The translations under genes and the position numbers were made by a program. A stretch of DNA of 64,000 nt from Zeugodacus cucurbitae (taxonomy: Eukaryota; Arthropoda; Insecta; Diptera; Tephritidae): contig NC_071669.1 in NCBI RefSeq assembly GCF_028554725.1, forward strand, positions 56,081,001-56,145,000, in the 5' to 3' direction. The notes beneath the pieces were generated by a model, which saw only the letters and a program-made list of their open reading frames with translations, ran no database searches and was not told where the DNA came from. Each line of letters begins with the position of its first letter. Positions within the stretch are counted from its first letter, which is position 1. Positions 22,934 to 35,569 of the stretch are shown in pieces.

Positions 22934-23400
22934 AACTAACTAAGCGCACGTTTGCACCATCCGTAACAAGTAAATGAGGCGCAGCGCTGACAAAAACAAA
23001 ACGAAGCACGCTCAAACAGCAAAGCAACTAATAAAAACGCCAGCGCAAAAGAGGGCGCAAAGTAGTTGTACGTGAAAAAATGGGGAAAATTTGCTGCATG
23101 CTTGACTAGTCAGCAGAGGGTGGTTTTTAGAACAACAAAAGAAATAATGGACAGCCAAACAGTGCAGCGTAGCAACAAAAACTTACTTACAGTGTATAAG
23201 CCATCATCCTTTGGGCTAACGGTGTGTATTTGCCGGCGGTAAGGGCATGCAAAAACCGCGGCCATTTTTATTTTCTGCTTTCGCGCCCCTTTGCAGACTA
23301 ACTACGAGCGCACACTAACATACAATTGTAGAGTTTCATAGATAAAACGATCAAAGTGTGGTGTAGAGGGCGGTTTACAAGCAGCGCGTGCAAAAATTTA

Positions 23401-25600
23401 CGTTTATTTGTGTATGTGTACGTGTGCGTATGTGGTAGTTACAGATGCAGGTGAGCTTCAGAATACTTTCAAATACCCCACAACCATTTACAGCGCAGGA
23501 GAAATAAAATATCTTTATATGTATGTGTGTGTGCTTGTAAGCTGCAATCGCTGTTGAGGAGAAATAAGATTGTAGGAGTACACAGTTGCAGAATGCTAAT
23601 TTAAAAAGCAGCACTGAGCGCGTTCTGTAAAAAGCTAAATGAATGCCAAAGTACAACGGCAGATATATGATAAATATATAGACATGCATACATACATACA
23701 TATACATATATTTGTACATATGTCAAGATTTTTTAAGCTTAGTTGCCGCGCTGTAATCATTATTGCTGGAAACATGTGCTTCGCGTTGACTGCTGTTATT
23801 TTCCATAAGCTGACACATACATACAGATATACTTACATCTATACATATATATGTACATACTTACATTTTTATACTTGTATATATATATACATATATATAA
23901 ATACCCATATATTTATATAGGACATATATTTTCTTCTCATTTTATTCATTTTATTTAGCGTAAGCTGTTCTCTATCGCCATTAAATTCGCATTTAATTCG
24001 TTTTTCTCATGTTACAAGCTTTGCAGTTCATTTTATTAAACTTATTTTACATTTACTGTTCTGATCAGCTTTTGTTGTTATTATTGTTTTTGCTGATTGA
24101 CAGCCATACAAATCGCTGCGATTTGCTTTTTAATTCAAGCTAACATATGGAGACATACATATATATACATTTGCAGAAAAATAAATTAAGTACAAGCATT
24201 TTTTAAAAGCAAAACCAAAGTATTATAAAAATCCGTATTTGTTGTTAGGGTTATGAGAGTCAATTTACTATTAATCCGAATCCTGCCTAATTTTTCAATT
24301 TCCTTTTTTATTGTGACTTCGTGGGTAAGTTTGGTTTAAGATTGATCGATTGATTATACCACATTTACCCGGTGGCCAGAGCCTGTTTGCTAACCACACA
24401 GAGGATGCCGCACGTAGATGAGGTTGATAATAGGATGGCAGAGGCTATATATTCGCTTTTCGATCCCACATCCCCAGGGGTCTTTTGCGCGGAGCAATAG
24501 TACTTGAATACCATAGTGTTGAAGACTTGAGAGCGAATTTATACGAATTTTATAATTTATTGAGTTCCATAGTTAATCGGAACCATAGAAACATCTTTAT
24601 TTATAGGATATGTGTAAGTTTCCAGAAGTAATGTTGTCATAAAAAATTTTGAACCGTAAGGTTCTTGAATTAACAAAAATGACACCTGAGATGACAAAAA
24701 GTGAAATACACATTTTCCTCAACCAATATTTGAACTCTAAAAACCGCTAATGGTAACCCAACCTAGAAATCAAGAGAAGTAGTAGTAACTATCACAGATC
24801 AACGATTTCTAAATTTTTGTCTAAGTTTAATATGATAAAGTGGTCTATATAATACGTGGCACTATCTCTCTACAATAAATTTATCGAAAACTTATAATGA
24901 ATAAAATCAAGAAGTTCTTTAAATGGTCATCATCTTCTCCCCACTATATAATAAAATTCAAATTGTATTTTTGTCTCAAATACTCTTGCATAAAATTGAC
25001 TTTGACTTGTAAGAATTTCTCGTATAACATGCAGCCACTACAGCAGGGAAATATCGGTTTAGCATTTACCATAGAAATATTCTGTTATCACGACTGTTAG
25101 ACCTATGTAATGGGAACGAAACCGGATTCTTTTATATCTATCTAGCTAAGGACAAAATAGTTAATTCATATGTATGTATATTCTTACAAATCATTTTCAA
25201 AAACCAATTTAATTTAATAGATATATTTTGAGTTTTGGTAATATTAAATACATTTTCCATAACGATTCCTGACATTTCGATGAAAGTACACCTCGCTTAG
25301 TTTCAAATCAAATATCTATTATAAACTTCATATGCTGATAATCGTATGATGATTTTACGAATGACCTTGAAAGGTGTTATAAATATTATTGAAATAATCC
25401 TGGAGTATTCTAAATAATAATTAAGTCTTAAAAACTCAGCATGGCAGAGAAAACGACTTAAATAATTAATTTGAAGAGCTAATCAAAAGTGAAAGACACA
25501 CCCACACTACACAATGACTTTCTGTTCAAGCTCAATCCGCTCACGCTTAATTTCGTACTTTGAGACTTCAAGGGTCTTTAAAATTTAACCCTACCGATGT
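23401..25600. other. Noncoding DNA with TA/CA microsatellites, then AT-rich
   Basis: 23680-23720 and 23810-23915 are ACATACATATATATAC-type tracts. 24355-24500 is a GC-richer patch (GGTGGCCAGAGCC, CCCCAGGGG) of unknown nature, possibly a fragment of an unidentified repeat. The remainder is AT-rich. The frame 24897-25100 is not supported. Confidence 0.5.
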
Positions 25601-27240
25601 ATGTTTCTACACATGATGTGCATATAAACACACTTAAATGATCATACAAGCGTAAACACATGCGCAAGTGAGCTTACAACATGGCTAACAGCAAAAATAA
25701 CAATAAAAACATCAAGCAAAAACAATACGATATAATGAACACAACAACAATAGTGTATAAAAAATATTCAATATGGCTTCAACTTGCAATCGAACGAAAC
25801 GACTAAATAATCAAAACCCCAACAACAACTAAAACCACAAGAGCGCTTATACCAACACTCAAACACATACATATATACAGCTACTCACATATGAGTGCTT
25901 ATTCATATGTATATGTATGCATGCCATAGCTAAAAACAATAATCACAGCATACTTACTTACAACAACTACAATAACAGCCAACAACATTTTGCCATTTGC
26001 CATTGCTAATGTTGTTGTTGTTATGTGCTATTGCTAATAACACTGGCAATACGCCAGCCAGCCAGCCAGCTAGCAAGCTAAATGCATTGAGCGCCTACCG
26101 CGGTGAGCGTTGAGCGCAATTTGCTGTCGCAGCAAATTACGGCAAATGAGTTTGCGGCAGATAGCGAGAAGCGAGAAAAAATTTCTTTTTAGAAAAAAAT
26201 CACAAAAAAACAGCAACAACAACATAGAAATCGGCATGTGTGTATACATGGAGGGAAAATGAAAATGAAAGCAACAACAACAGCAAGTAGCGTGAGCGTA
26301 AGCAAACTGGCGCAGAAAGCGCTCACTCACACACACACGCACACACATACAAAGCAGCTAGCTAGCGTGGCGGCACAAAGAAAAATTCGCTAGGGTGACG
26401 ATGTGCGCTGAAAAAAATTGCGCGCTGCAAAAAAAAAAGGAAAAAAATAAGAACAACAAAAATGGCAGCTTGCCGGCGCGAGGTGCGGAACGTCGCTAAA
26501 AAACTCCGCCCACTTAAGACGCTTGCGCGGTAATTTCTCCGCAAGCTTGCCAGCACACGGAATAGGGTACCGTCGGCACCGACGGCATTAGCGGCAACAA
26601 CAGCAATTGCAGTGGCAGCGGCAGATGGCGAACGTGACAGCGCGGAGGCGGTGAACTGTGGCGCGGCTTGCGTGTGTGGCGCTGATGTGGTGGGCGGCGG
26701 GTGCTTGCTGTGCGGTGGAGCTTGATGGCGTTGCCGTCGAAGGTGCATTTGAGCGGTGCATTAGCGTGTGCTTGTTGTTGTTGGTTGTGTTGCTATTATT
26801 GCCGCTGTCGGTGCAACTAAGCAGTCGTTTAGGCAATGCAGTCACATATATTATAAATACATATGTATATATGTATGTATGCTGAAGCATAAGTTCGCTT
26901 ATAATTAAATGCTTGTTAACGGTTCGATAATTTTTTCTTGTTGTCTCACATGTGCGTTCTACCCTTTCGGCAGCGCCTACACATACTTACACATACAAGA
27001 AAATATATATGAATGCACCCCTTCACTTACTTCCTTCACACCCCTTGTCACACATCGATTTGTTGTGGCTGTTGTTGTTGCGCTCATAATTAGCAACAGC
27101 AGCAGCAGTGGTGGCGGCGGTGGTAGTTGCTGCAAGTAGCGTTTTGTTGGTCGTGCGGCAAGTACTAACAGCAACTGAATGACTATCATCATTAGGCACA
27201 CCAAAGTCATGTAATTTCTTATGTACTAAAGAACACATGT
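25601..27240. promoter_or_regulatory. CAA/CAG-rich and GC-rich island
   Basis: 25680-26035 is CAA-rich on the plus strand. 26053-26070 is a (GCCA)n run. 26200-26290 has A-rich CAACAA words. 26450-26780 is GC-rich (GGCGGCGGGTGC, CTTGCCGGCGCG). 27090-27125 is CAGCAGCAGTGGTGGCGG. Frames of 60-128 codons occur on both strands, but they are antisense to each other and low in complexity. The frame 26658-26885 has a hydrophobic start that mimics a signal peptide and is not trusted. A regulatory or leader role is inferred from composition only. Confidence 0.3.
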
Positions 27241-29580
27241 AGCCATATATTTAAATACATATTAAGATGTATGTATGTGTATAATTTCTCACATGTGTCC
27301 ACCTAATGCATGTGACTGCCAAGGCTCTCTTGAAATATTCTTTATTTATATGTATGTATGTATACATATGGTCACATGTGATATTTATTAGTGGGAAATG
27401 CTATGTTTACAACAATAATTAGAAAAAGTAAAAGCAACTACTATGGCAACGCCATATTTTCAATTCCACCGTATTTCTGTTTGCTCTGTGTAAGGTCACT
27501 TTTCGTCGCTTCACGGCAGAAATTTCACTGAAAAAATTAAGTCGGCATTCTAAGGGAGTTTATGGAAAAGTGCTATTTAAAAGGTGGTAATTAAATACTC
27601 ATACCCTTTGCTATTACAAAATGTGTACATATGTATTTGTCAATTTTCAAATGTTTGAAGACAGTTTTTTCTAACAAAATCCATTACTAAATACATATAC
27701 ATATGTATGTTGTAGCGCTAAGAACTCTTTGGAGTGCCTATGATTCTCAGCACCTCATCGAATAGATTTTATTACAATTAACTATATTGAAATTTCAATC
27801 AAAATCAATTCAAATAAAATTTTATACTGATTAATGTATAATATTATAATGAATGATACAAAATCATACTGTTTGAAATATGTATGCTTTTAATAATTTT
27901 TTTTTAATATTGTTCATATAGTGAGAATTTTTCAGCGATTCCTTCATCGTTGATTTCAAAACTATTTTCATACTTCTAATTACTTTTATTTGTCTTTGTC
28001 TTTATTTTTTATAATGGTAATATGAATTTTCAATTAATTATGTATCATTAGTTATTGATCAGCTCGATATTTCAATAAGGTTACTTCTTTACTAAGAGGT
28101 GTCAAATAGTACGTATGTTTTTAGAATACTGAATCTGAATACTGAATTTTCGAATCGAAAATCGAAAATCGGAAGAGATTATCCGTATCTCTTACTTGCT
28201 TACAGTATTCTTTGGGTCCCACCATTTTTAATTATTTATTTTTTGTTTTTATGATAAAAGGCATTATTCTTAAGTTAATGTCTTAAGTTTTGTGTTTTCG
28301 TAGGTTGAGCGATATACATTGTTATTTTTGTTATGAATCAGAAACCCATGACTTAAATGAACTTACTATACTTTGAATAAATATCAGTTTAAAGCTACTT
28401 TAAAAGTTTTTAGGCCGGTAGAAGCAAATAATTTATTTAACACCGAGTTACTCAGGAGAATACATAGTAGGATATCCAAAAATTCAATTTTATGTATTCT
28501 TTATTTTAGAAAATTTAAATATTTTCCTAAAAAAAAAGCAAAAGATAATTATTTATGCAATCAAATAATATTTCAAATTTTTATGTAATGATCAATTTTC
28601 TAATTTTCATATCTAATTTAAAATCTATGAATTTTAGACATCAGATATTATTAGCATCAGACTTTTTTTTCTCATACAATTCCATCTTCTTTGACATATT
28701 TATCCTCTGAGTTATTTTTAACACCTGTGTCTGGGCCTTTCCTTGTTATTTGTTTCATATCGTGTTTAAAAAATTTCGTAGGATATTTTTATTCATTGGT
28801 TCTCTTCATAGTGTAAAAAGGACCTTACATCATTTGAGATGATCTGTTAAGCACACTTTACCCTTTCCATTTAATCTATTCTAACCATCGAAAAGCTGAG
28901 CTAACGATTAGACTGATATACATACATATATAAAATCAAGCTTTTCTTCGTATTTGATAATACAAAACGAAAATTAAAGTAATTATACAGTATTGTTATG
29001 GATATTTAAAGGCCTTTTTGAGACTTTTTCATATATGTACATATATCATAAAAGTCTTTGCTTCACATTCTCTTCCTTTCTAATATGAACTTTGTTTACT
29101 CTTCAGACATTTAAGTCCAAATTTCAATTAAAAAACTTACCTTCCGATAAAGTCCCATTATTGAGAAATATTCCAAATTTCTGTTGTTAGACTCATTTTT
29201 TTGTATTTAATTATATATTTCAATTATTTTACTCATATGTCACACTGTCAGAGTTAATTAAGTTATGCATGATGTCATCATTATTTATTCACATACACAT
29301 GCAATATTGTTTAATATACGCACTTGAAGCAATTGTAGAAAGCCAAAGCATTATTCCAATCAAATGTGGCACACATATTTACATCTATAATTATCCTACT
29401 ACATATATAATATGTACATATGTATATGCTTCGTGCGTCTGTATTGATATGTAAAAATTTGTGGGTCACTGAATCAATGAGATTAATGAATTTCAGAGTA
29501 TTTCACACATATTTGATTAGTTACTCAGTGTTTTGGAAGCGTTTGAAATAAAAAAACAATTGAAATTAATCGGTCATTAT
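27241..29580. other. AT-rich noncoding DNA
   Basis: Mostly stop-rich. A near-perfect minus-strand donor (AAG|GTAAGT, plus-strand ACTTACCTT at 29136-29144) stands out. A weak minus-strand exon candidate at 27419-27526 is listed separately. ACATATG-type microsatellites occur near 27345-27375, 29034-29050 and 29400-29430. Confidence 0.5.
27419..27526 (-). CDS. Candidate exon (weak), basic 35-codon frame
   Basis: A strong minus-strand acceptor (CGACTTAATTTTTTCAG, ending at 27528) is followed, with one leading base, by an open frame of 35 codons beginning EISAVKRRKVTLHRANRN. It ends at TAA (27421-27419). This patch is GC-richer than its AT-rich flanks. No donor of good quality interrupts the frame, so it would be a last exon. 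It is not recognised as any family and could be chance. Confidence 0.13.
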   Translation of the reverse strand, partial: EISAVKRRKVTLHRANRNTVELKIWRCHSSCFYFF

Positions 29581-31260
29581 TGATTTTTTTATTTTTGTGC
29601 TCATAACACACGCGCATCTACTAATACATATATGTATGTATGCATGTCAAACAGCACACACCCACAAACAGCGCCAAAGCACAAATGTGTTACATCCTTC
29701 TGGATTTATTGCAATCGATATGCATTTTATACACGCCAATAATCAGCACAGTAATCACAGCAATAAAAAATGTAATAAAAACAACAACAAAGTGTCTATG
29801 GATAGCAATAAAAAATATGTAAACAAAAACAACGCCCCGCCTGCTGCATTATCTAGTACTCACGCACGGACACTCAACTTGACTGACCACGACGCACTTT
29901 TACACGCACCTCTATCGCGAACGCTGCCCATTGCGTAACTGGGCGAATGCGTCGACTGGCAAACGGTAGTTGGCCAACGCGCCACAATCGCCAATTTGGC
30001 CAGGCACACGCGAGGAGCGGCGACGACGCTGCTCCACGGGACCCAGAAGGCGGGTGCGCGAGACGCGACAGGCGGCTGTGGCTAAGGCTGAATTGGCGCC
30101 GCACAACAAAAGGGAATAACGGAGGAGTCATTTAATTACGCTCTCGAAAATCGAAAATAAAGCGAACAACAATAACAAAAGTGTACATACATATAAATAA
30201 AGGCGTAAATGCGTGCATGTATGATGTATGTATATGTATCATATGTATGCATTGTGTATGTGTGCGCGCAAACAGGATTTGAAAAATTTTAGTTACCCAT
30301 TTTTTAACGAAGCGAAAACCTGTTAAAAATTTAACGTATTCATATCTATCTATCTATTGCTTTGCCGCGTGAAAGGGTTGTCGGCGCAAGGGTTGCTGGC
30401 GGAAGGGTTGCTGGTAAGGCGCTGTGGCTGGACAGTGCGCGCCACGCATTTCAAATCACGCGCAAACAAAAACAACGAACAATTACTGGGTTAGCGGCAG
30501 ATGGCCAGCTGGATAAGACACGTAGCGCTGCTGCGTCATGATGCGACACCGCGACCGACGGTCAGGTCATTCCATGCGGCGGCCTGTCTATTCTATGCTA
30601 GCCGTTCCGCGCGCACACACACCCTACAACAGACAATCGAATTAACACGTTGGAAGCGGCTGCAAAGGTTGAGCCTACATATACTACCACCCAAAGTAGA
30701 GCGGTTCCACATACATATGTACATAAATATATATTTATTCACATATATATATATTTATTCATATGTATATATGTATGTGTCAACGCGCACCGCATCGCAC
30801 GCAAAACACTCACTTTCGGTCCAACGCGCAGCCAGCGCAACACCACAACACACTCACAAGGCAGCGCGTGAGTCAGCCACCTTGAAAGAGTAAACTGCAA
30901 ACATTCTCCTTCAAGCGAGCGCATTGTTTTTACTGTTTATTTGCAGCATTTGAGCGCAAATCCAGTTGAGTGCTTTCATATGTCAATCAATTTGTGTGGC
31001 TATGCGTTGGCATTGAATGTGCAAGCGTATATTGTTTGGCTACAATCGAGGCACTTGAGAGCTCCGCCTCTTTTTTGTTTTTTCATTTGCTGATTTGTTA
31101 ATGTGTACGACTGCAATGAATAATTACTCAAATTGTGCGCCATCTAGCGGCTGTTAGCGTATGGGTTGCTCAATAAACATACTTGAATTGTAACTGAATG
31201 AGTGTTCTTGTGAGTGAGCACAGTTTAGTGGCTGTGTTTGCGATGTTCTGCACAGGTAAC
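29581..31260. promoter_or_regulatory. GC-rich island with microsatellites
   Basis: 29700-29840 is CAA/AAC-rich. 29860-30120 is GC-rich (GGAGCGGCGACGACGCTGC). 30350-30660 contains repeated GGGTTG...GGCG and GGAAGGGTTGCTGG words. 30715-30780 is an ATATATATTTATTCATATG microsatellite. Frames such as 30501-30893 have no domain. Likely regulatory or leader DNA. Confidence 0.3.
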
Positions 31261-32583
31261 CCCTGAAGAGTTCTATAAATTAAGCTCAAAATTTTTATTT
31301 GAAGGGGAAAATTCTTCAGCCTTTGTATTCGTTAGATAAATGTAACTCAATTAAGAGGCATATGGCTGCATATCCTTGAGTTGTTTATTACAATAATTTG
31401 AGTAGACGAAATAGTAAAAGTTAGTAAGCCATTATTGGACCTTAAAATATGTACTAATACATACATACATAAACATAAATATATATACATAGGTACATAT
31501 AAATCCACGCTTACCTACTCCACATAGAAGGTTATTTATTAATTAGGAATTTAAGGCCTAATTAAATTTCTTATGTGTTTAGCTATTTAGCAGCAGATAA
31601 TTTAAAACAATCCTAGTTCGGTTCTATGCGTTCTTGTACACATATTGCAAATCCAAATTACCCGCCCATATATCCGTTCAGTATACTTTGGAACAAATTC
31701 GTTGGGAAATCCAAACCTCGCATTAATCGTGACGAATTGTCATTGACATTTATGAACAGTCAAATCCTCTTCAGCGACGGAGCACTTGCCTTAGCGAGTT
31801 AAGAAATTCCAGGCACTCTTACATACAAACGAATTACTCACATTTACAATCACTATTTTTCACTTGGAAGATATTTCTTTAACAATGTAAAATCGTTACC
31901 GTCTGTATGTAAATATTTTGTAGAACCTTGTCGGTTGATTGGTATTTCTTCGGATGTTTTGGACAACTTTCACCAGTTGGATTAAGTTGCGCAATAATGT
32001 ATTCACGTTTCATGCATTTTCACTAATTGGGCTACAAAATCGTTCCTATTTCAGCCAGTGATCAATATTAACAAAAATAAATTTTATTATTTGGTTCCCA
32101 AAACGAAATTCACTTTTTTTCTAACGTAAACAAAAATATCCGAGACAGATGAACTTTTAGAACTTCAGAACGATTATGGAACTGTATTTGAGCACAGTTA
32201 GAGAACCAGAAAAAACAGTGAACTAATGTATAATGAGTTCAGTCAATTTTGTATCTAAATATAATCGTCACCTTTCAGTGTTTTCTACTATACCCTTAAA
32301 TAGGGGTTACATTGGTTTCGTGGGTTCAAAAAATCAATTTTATTAAAATCTTAATAATTGCTACAACATCTCAAGAATATTATTCTAAATTTTCAAGTCG
32401 ATTCGAATAATAGTTTCGAATATACAGCCTTTGGAAGGTGTGCGCTCCAAGTTAGGTATTATTGTTACTCAAAACTTTAAAGTTTTCTCGGAACCGTGTT
32501 TTCAAAGTCGAATGTTCTCGAAAACTACTCAACCGATTTTGATCGATTTTGGACGAAGGATTCTTTTTTTTCAATTTCAACTA
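31261..32583. other. AT-rich noncoding DNA
   Basis: It includes a minus-strand donor-like CTTACCTA (31512-31519) and a plus-strand acceptor-like CGTTCCTATTTCAG ending near 32054, but no exon joins them. Confidence 0.5.
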
Positions 32584-33029
32584 CAGTGGAAGTTATCTCG
32601 ACCCGAATCACCATAATCCACAAAATAACTTCGAGTTATAGAATTTTCATTAAAACATATAAATTTTCAAAAGGCTGTAAAAGATAGATGTTTACACTGT
32701 TTTATTTATTTACTTCGCATAAAGTTTTATTTAAATACATTAAAACATGTATTCTGTAATTTGTTTGTTCCAATTTGCTATTATTGGCTCTTGACGTCTA
32801 TATCCCATGCCTTTGTTAGATGATTTATGCAATCCATATGTGTATTATTATATTTTTTGTTTGCCTCGGTACAATATAGACGGACTTCTTTAAAATTGTT
32901 CCCTAATAGTAAAATTTTAAATTTTGTAGAATGTCCTGGTCGAAAATCGATTTATGGAAGGAAATTTGTATGAAATTTGACTTCTATTGCCACTTCAAGA
33001 GTTGGAGTTATGGAGAACTTCGAGTTAGG
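32584..33029. mobile_element. Degraded pogo-like MITE (family D), inverted
   Basis: It starts CAGTGGAAGTTATCTCGACC and continues CCGAATCACCATAATCCACA, which is the right terminus of the 19678-19946 element in reverse orientation. The other end, about 32975-33029, has CAAGAGTTGGAGTTATGGAG and matches that element's left terminus, but the outer TTCCACTG is lost. The middle is expanded to about 450 bp by unrelated AT-rich DNA. It is non-autonomous. Confidence 0.65.
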
Positions 33030-35238
33030 AAAGGAAATTTGTATGAAATTTAAATTTTGTATGAAATTTGACCGAAATTGTTTTGTTTGTTCAAAAACGA
33101 GTTTATCGGGTCTTAACTAAAACACTTATTATTATATTAAATTAATATATTTTTACATAGAAAAAAATATTGAAAATTTACCTGAGCATTTCGATGTAAC
33201 CCCTTAAGAGCTTTGTGGTAAAGAAATCACAAACGATAATCCGGAAGTCCCTTCGGCGATTAAAGCAGATATTATTTCAATCTCTAGAGTTTTAAGTGAG
33301 GTGAACAGATATTAATCGATGTTGAATACAGTAAGGATGACTATATCATCTATGAATTTATCTAATGAATCTAAATTTGCTCACCAAGCTAAGATGATTG
33401 ACATTATTAAGATTCATAAAAACGTAAAAACTTATTCTCTAAAATCTAATTATTTTCAAATACCAATAGTGATTTTGTGCCTGATGTCCAATCAATGAAC
33501 ATCAAAATTAACTAAGCTCTCGCTATTTTCTAAATATGTATTGCATTATATCTTTCAAGTCAGCGCATAATTCGCTTATCTAATTTTTGAGTCTCGGACT
33601 GGCGGTCCGAAGGAGGTAACTTAAGCAGTAAAGTAAAATTGAAACATATCAAACTTTAGAAATTATCAAACCCATTTATTAAAGAAATACATGGCACGTC
33701 TCTTGTTAATTCTAATTGGAAATATAAACGGAAAGTCATACTATTTTTACTATATACCAATATTCATAACCTATTTGGTTTTTATTGCATATCCTTGCTG
33801 TTGTCTTAGATAATAAGCGCTGCCCTACCCAATTTGAAATACGTTCCTATAAATTTTATGGCAATATTATATTGCAGGATATGCTTCTAATGCCTACATA
33901 GGTGACATCTAACGGAAAACTGCTGTGATTTTAAAATGAAGGTTGTAGTTTGAGATGATATCCTGGCGGAAAATGAAAATGTTTCATCATGGCTGCCAAT
34001 GAGATAAGGGTAGCAAATTCAATCCCACTAAATTTTTCGTCGAGTAATGAAATAAGCAGTTATATTTGATACTTGATTTTATTAACATACATACATACAC
34101 ATTTGCATGCAAAAAATTACAATGAAAGTGGAATAATATAATTTTTTTTTATTCTTATACTTATAAAAATTGTTTACATATTTATTATATGTATGTAAGT
34201 TATGTATGTATATGTGCATAAATGTTCTCGTTTTTGAAATGAGCTGTAACAAGTGCTTTTGATCATATAAAAAATTAAAAAAACGGTAAATATAATTGCT
34301 GATGAAAAAAACTAAACATTTATAGGGTGCCAAAAACTGTGACCTCAGTCACGTACAAAACATTGCAGTGTTGCTACCATTTTCTTTATAACGTTTATAC
34401 AAGATATACCTTCATTTTTAGTATGAAAGAGTTCGTTGAACTGATTCTTAAGAATGCAAGAAGTGCACTTTATATACCGACATAACAATGATAATATGAG
34501 ATACGCAGATATTTTACATACGGACAGCTCTATTTTAGTATGTTATACAACGTCGCATATATGTATGCGTGTGTTACAAATATGTGGCGTCTTATTCACC
34601 TTTACTCCATATGTGATTTCCGTGAAAGTATTCTACCTTCATTTTCATCTTATCTGGGAGCTAAAGGCGTTGAGTGGAGGGAATGCTCCACTTTTTATAC
34701 TTTATATTGAATAGAATTGTTCAGTCTTTTACTCAATTAACGATAGATGCTTTAATGAATATTATTAATGAAGTCTTTATTCAACCATATAGTGTAAAGT
34801 GTTATAAGTATGTATATTATTATCAACATAATATATTAGTCGCTTAGTCTCTAAAGGGACTTCGGAGGATCTCATATTAGTTTTTTTACGATCTTTTAGT
34901 TCTATGACATGCTTCTGCTTCTTCTTGTCATATCTCTGGCATAATTCATTTCATATCTATAATATGAATTTTGGTTTCCAGCTATAATATATAATGAATT
35001 TATGTATATACTATATAGTTTTGAAAATACAAGCCAATATCTAAGTTTTCTATATCTTACATTGCATATTTGGTACAATAAAAAAATCAATCAAAAAACA
35101 GGAAATTGGGTAAGTTGTTTTCAGGTTTTTATTATAGTTCTCCAATTAAGTCTCATTACATTGACATTCATTTTACATAATGTGAAGATAAAATCCGGAG
35201 ATAATATTCTTTCAAGATTATTTCAAGATGTCTTATAG
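33030..35238. other. AT-rich noncoding DNA
   Basis: The word GGAAATTTGTATGAAATTT occurs at about 32959 and 33039. Microsatellites (TACATACATACACA near 34086, TATGTATGTATATG near 34200) are scattered. Frames up to 86 codons show no domain. Confidence 0.55.
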
Positions 35239-35569
35239 TATGTTTACATATTAAAATAATCTCGTTCTAAGCTCGGTCAATAATCTAACCGTTTACATAT
35301 AGCCAAATGAGATTATCAATTGACAAATGTGTTGTATTTGTTGTTGTATTACATATCTTTCTCTCGCTGTCGGCCATTTTTGTTTACATTTCCATTTGAC
35401 ATTTCTCCTCTTCTTCGCAAAATTATCGATAAAACTACGAATAACACCGAAAATCTAGTTGTATATATATATTATCAAGAAGGGAATTCGGTATGAGAAA
35501 TCTCGTTTCTTAATTACAGATTATCGAGTTTGCTCGTAAATGGAGATAATCTCGTTATATGTAAACATA
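35239..35569. mobile_element. MITE-like element, family E
   Basis: TATGTTTACATAT at the left end and ATATGTAAACATA at the right are inverted repeats. The similarity continues inward (AATAATCTCG versus CGAGATTATC in the reverse sense, with small indels). It is about 331 bp, has no coding capacity, and no clear target duplication was found. The superfamily cannot be assigned. Confidence 0.65.

Larger units (their letters stand above)
20221..23400. promoter_or_regulatory. Large GC-rich regulatory-like island
   Basis: This is the largest departure from the AT-rich background. It has dense CG and GCGC words, CAA/CAG and TTG triplet runs (20831-20867, 21460-21500, 22021-22042) and alternating purine-pyrimidine tracts. 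Overlapping open frames on both strands reach 201 codons (minus 21560-22165), but they consist of Leu, Gln or Ser runs and share no domain, so I do not call genes. A CRE word lies at 22893-22900. A promoter, 5' leader or enhancer cluster of a nearby developmental-type gene is a reasonable inference. No transcription start could be placed. Confidence 0.35.

Noticed and set aside
26658..26885. Small frame with a signal-peptide-like start
   Set aside because: The hydrophobic stretch comes from TTGTTG codons and the end from a TATG microsatellite. No cysteine pattern or processing site typical of a secreted peptide.
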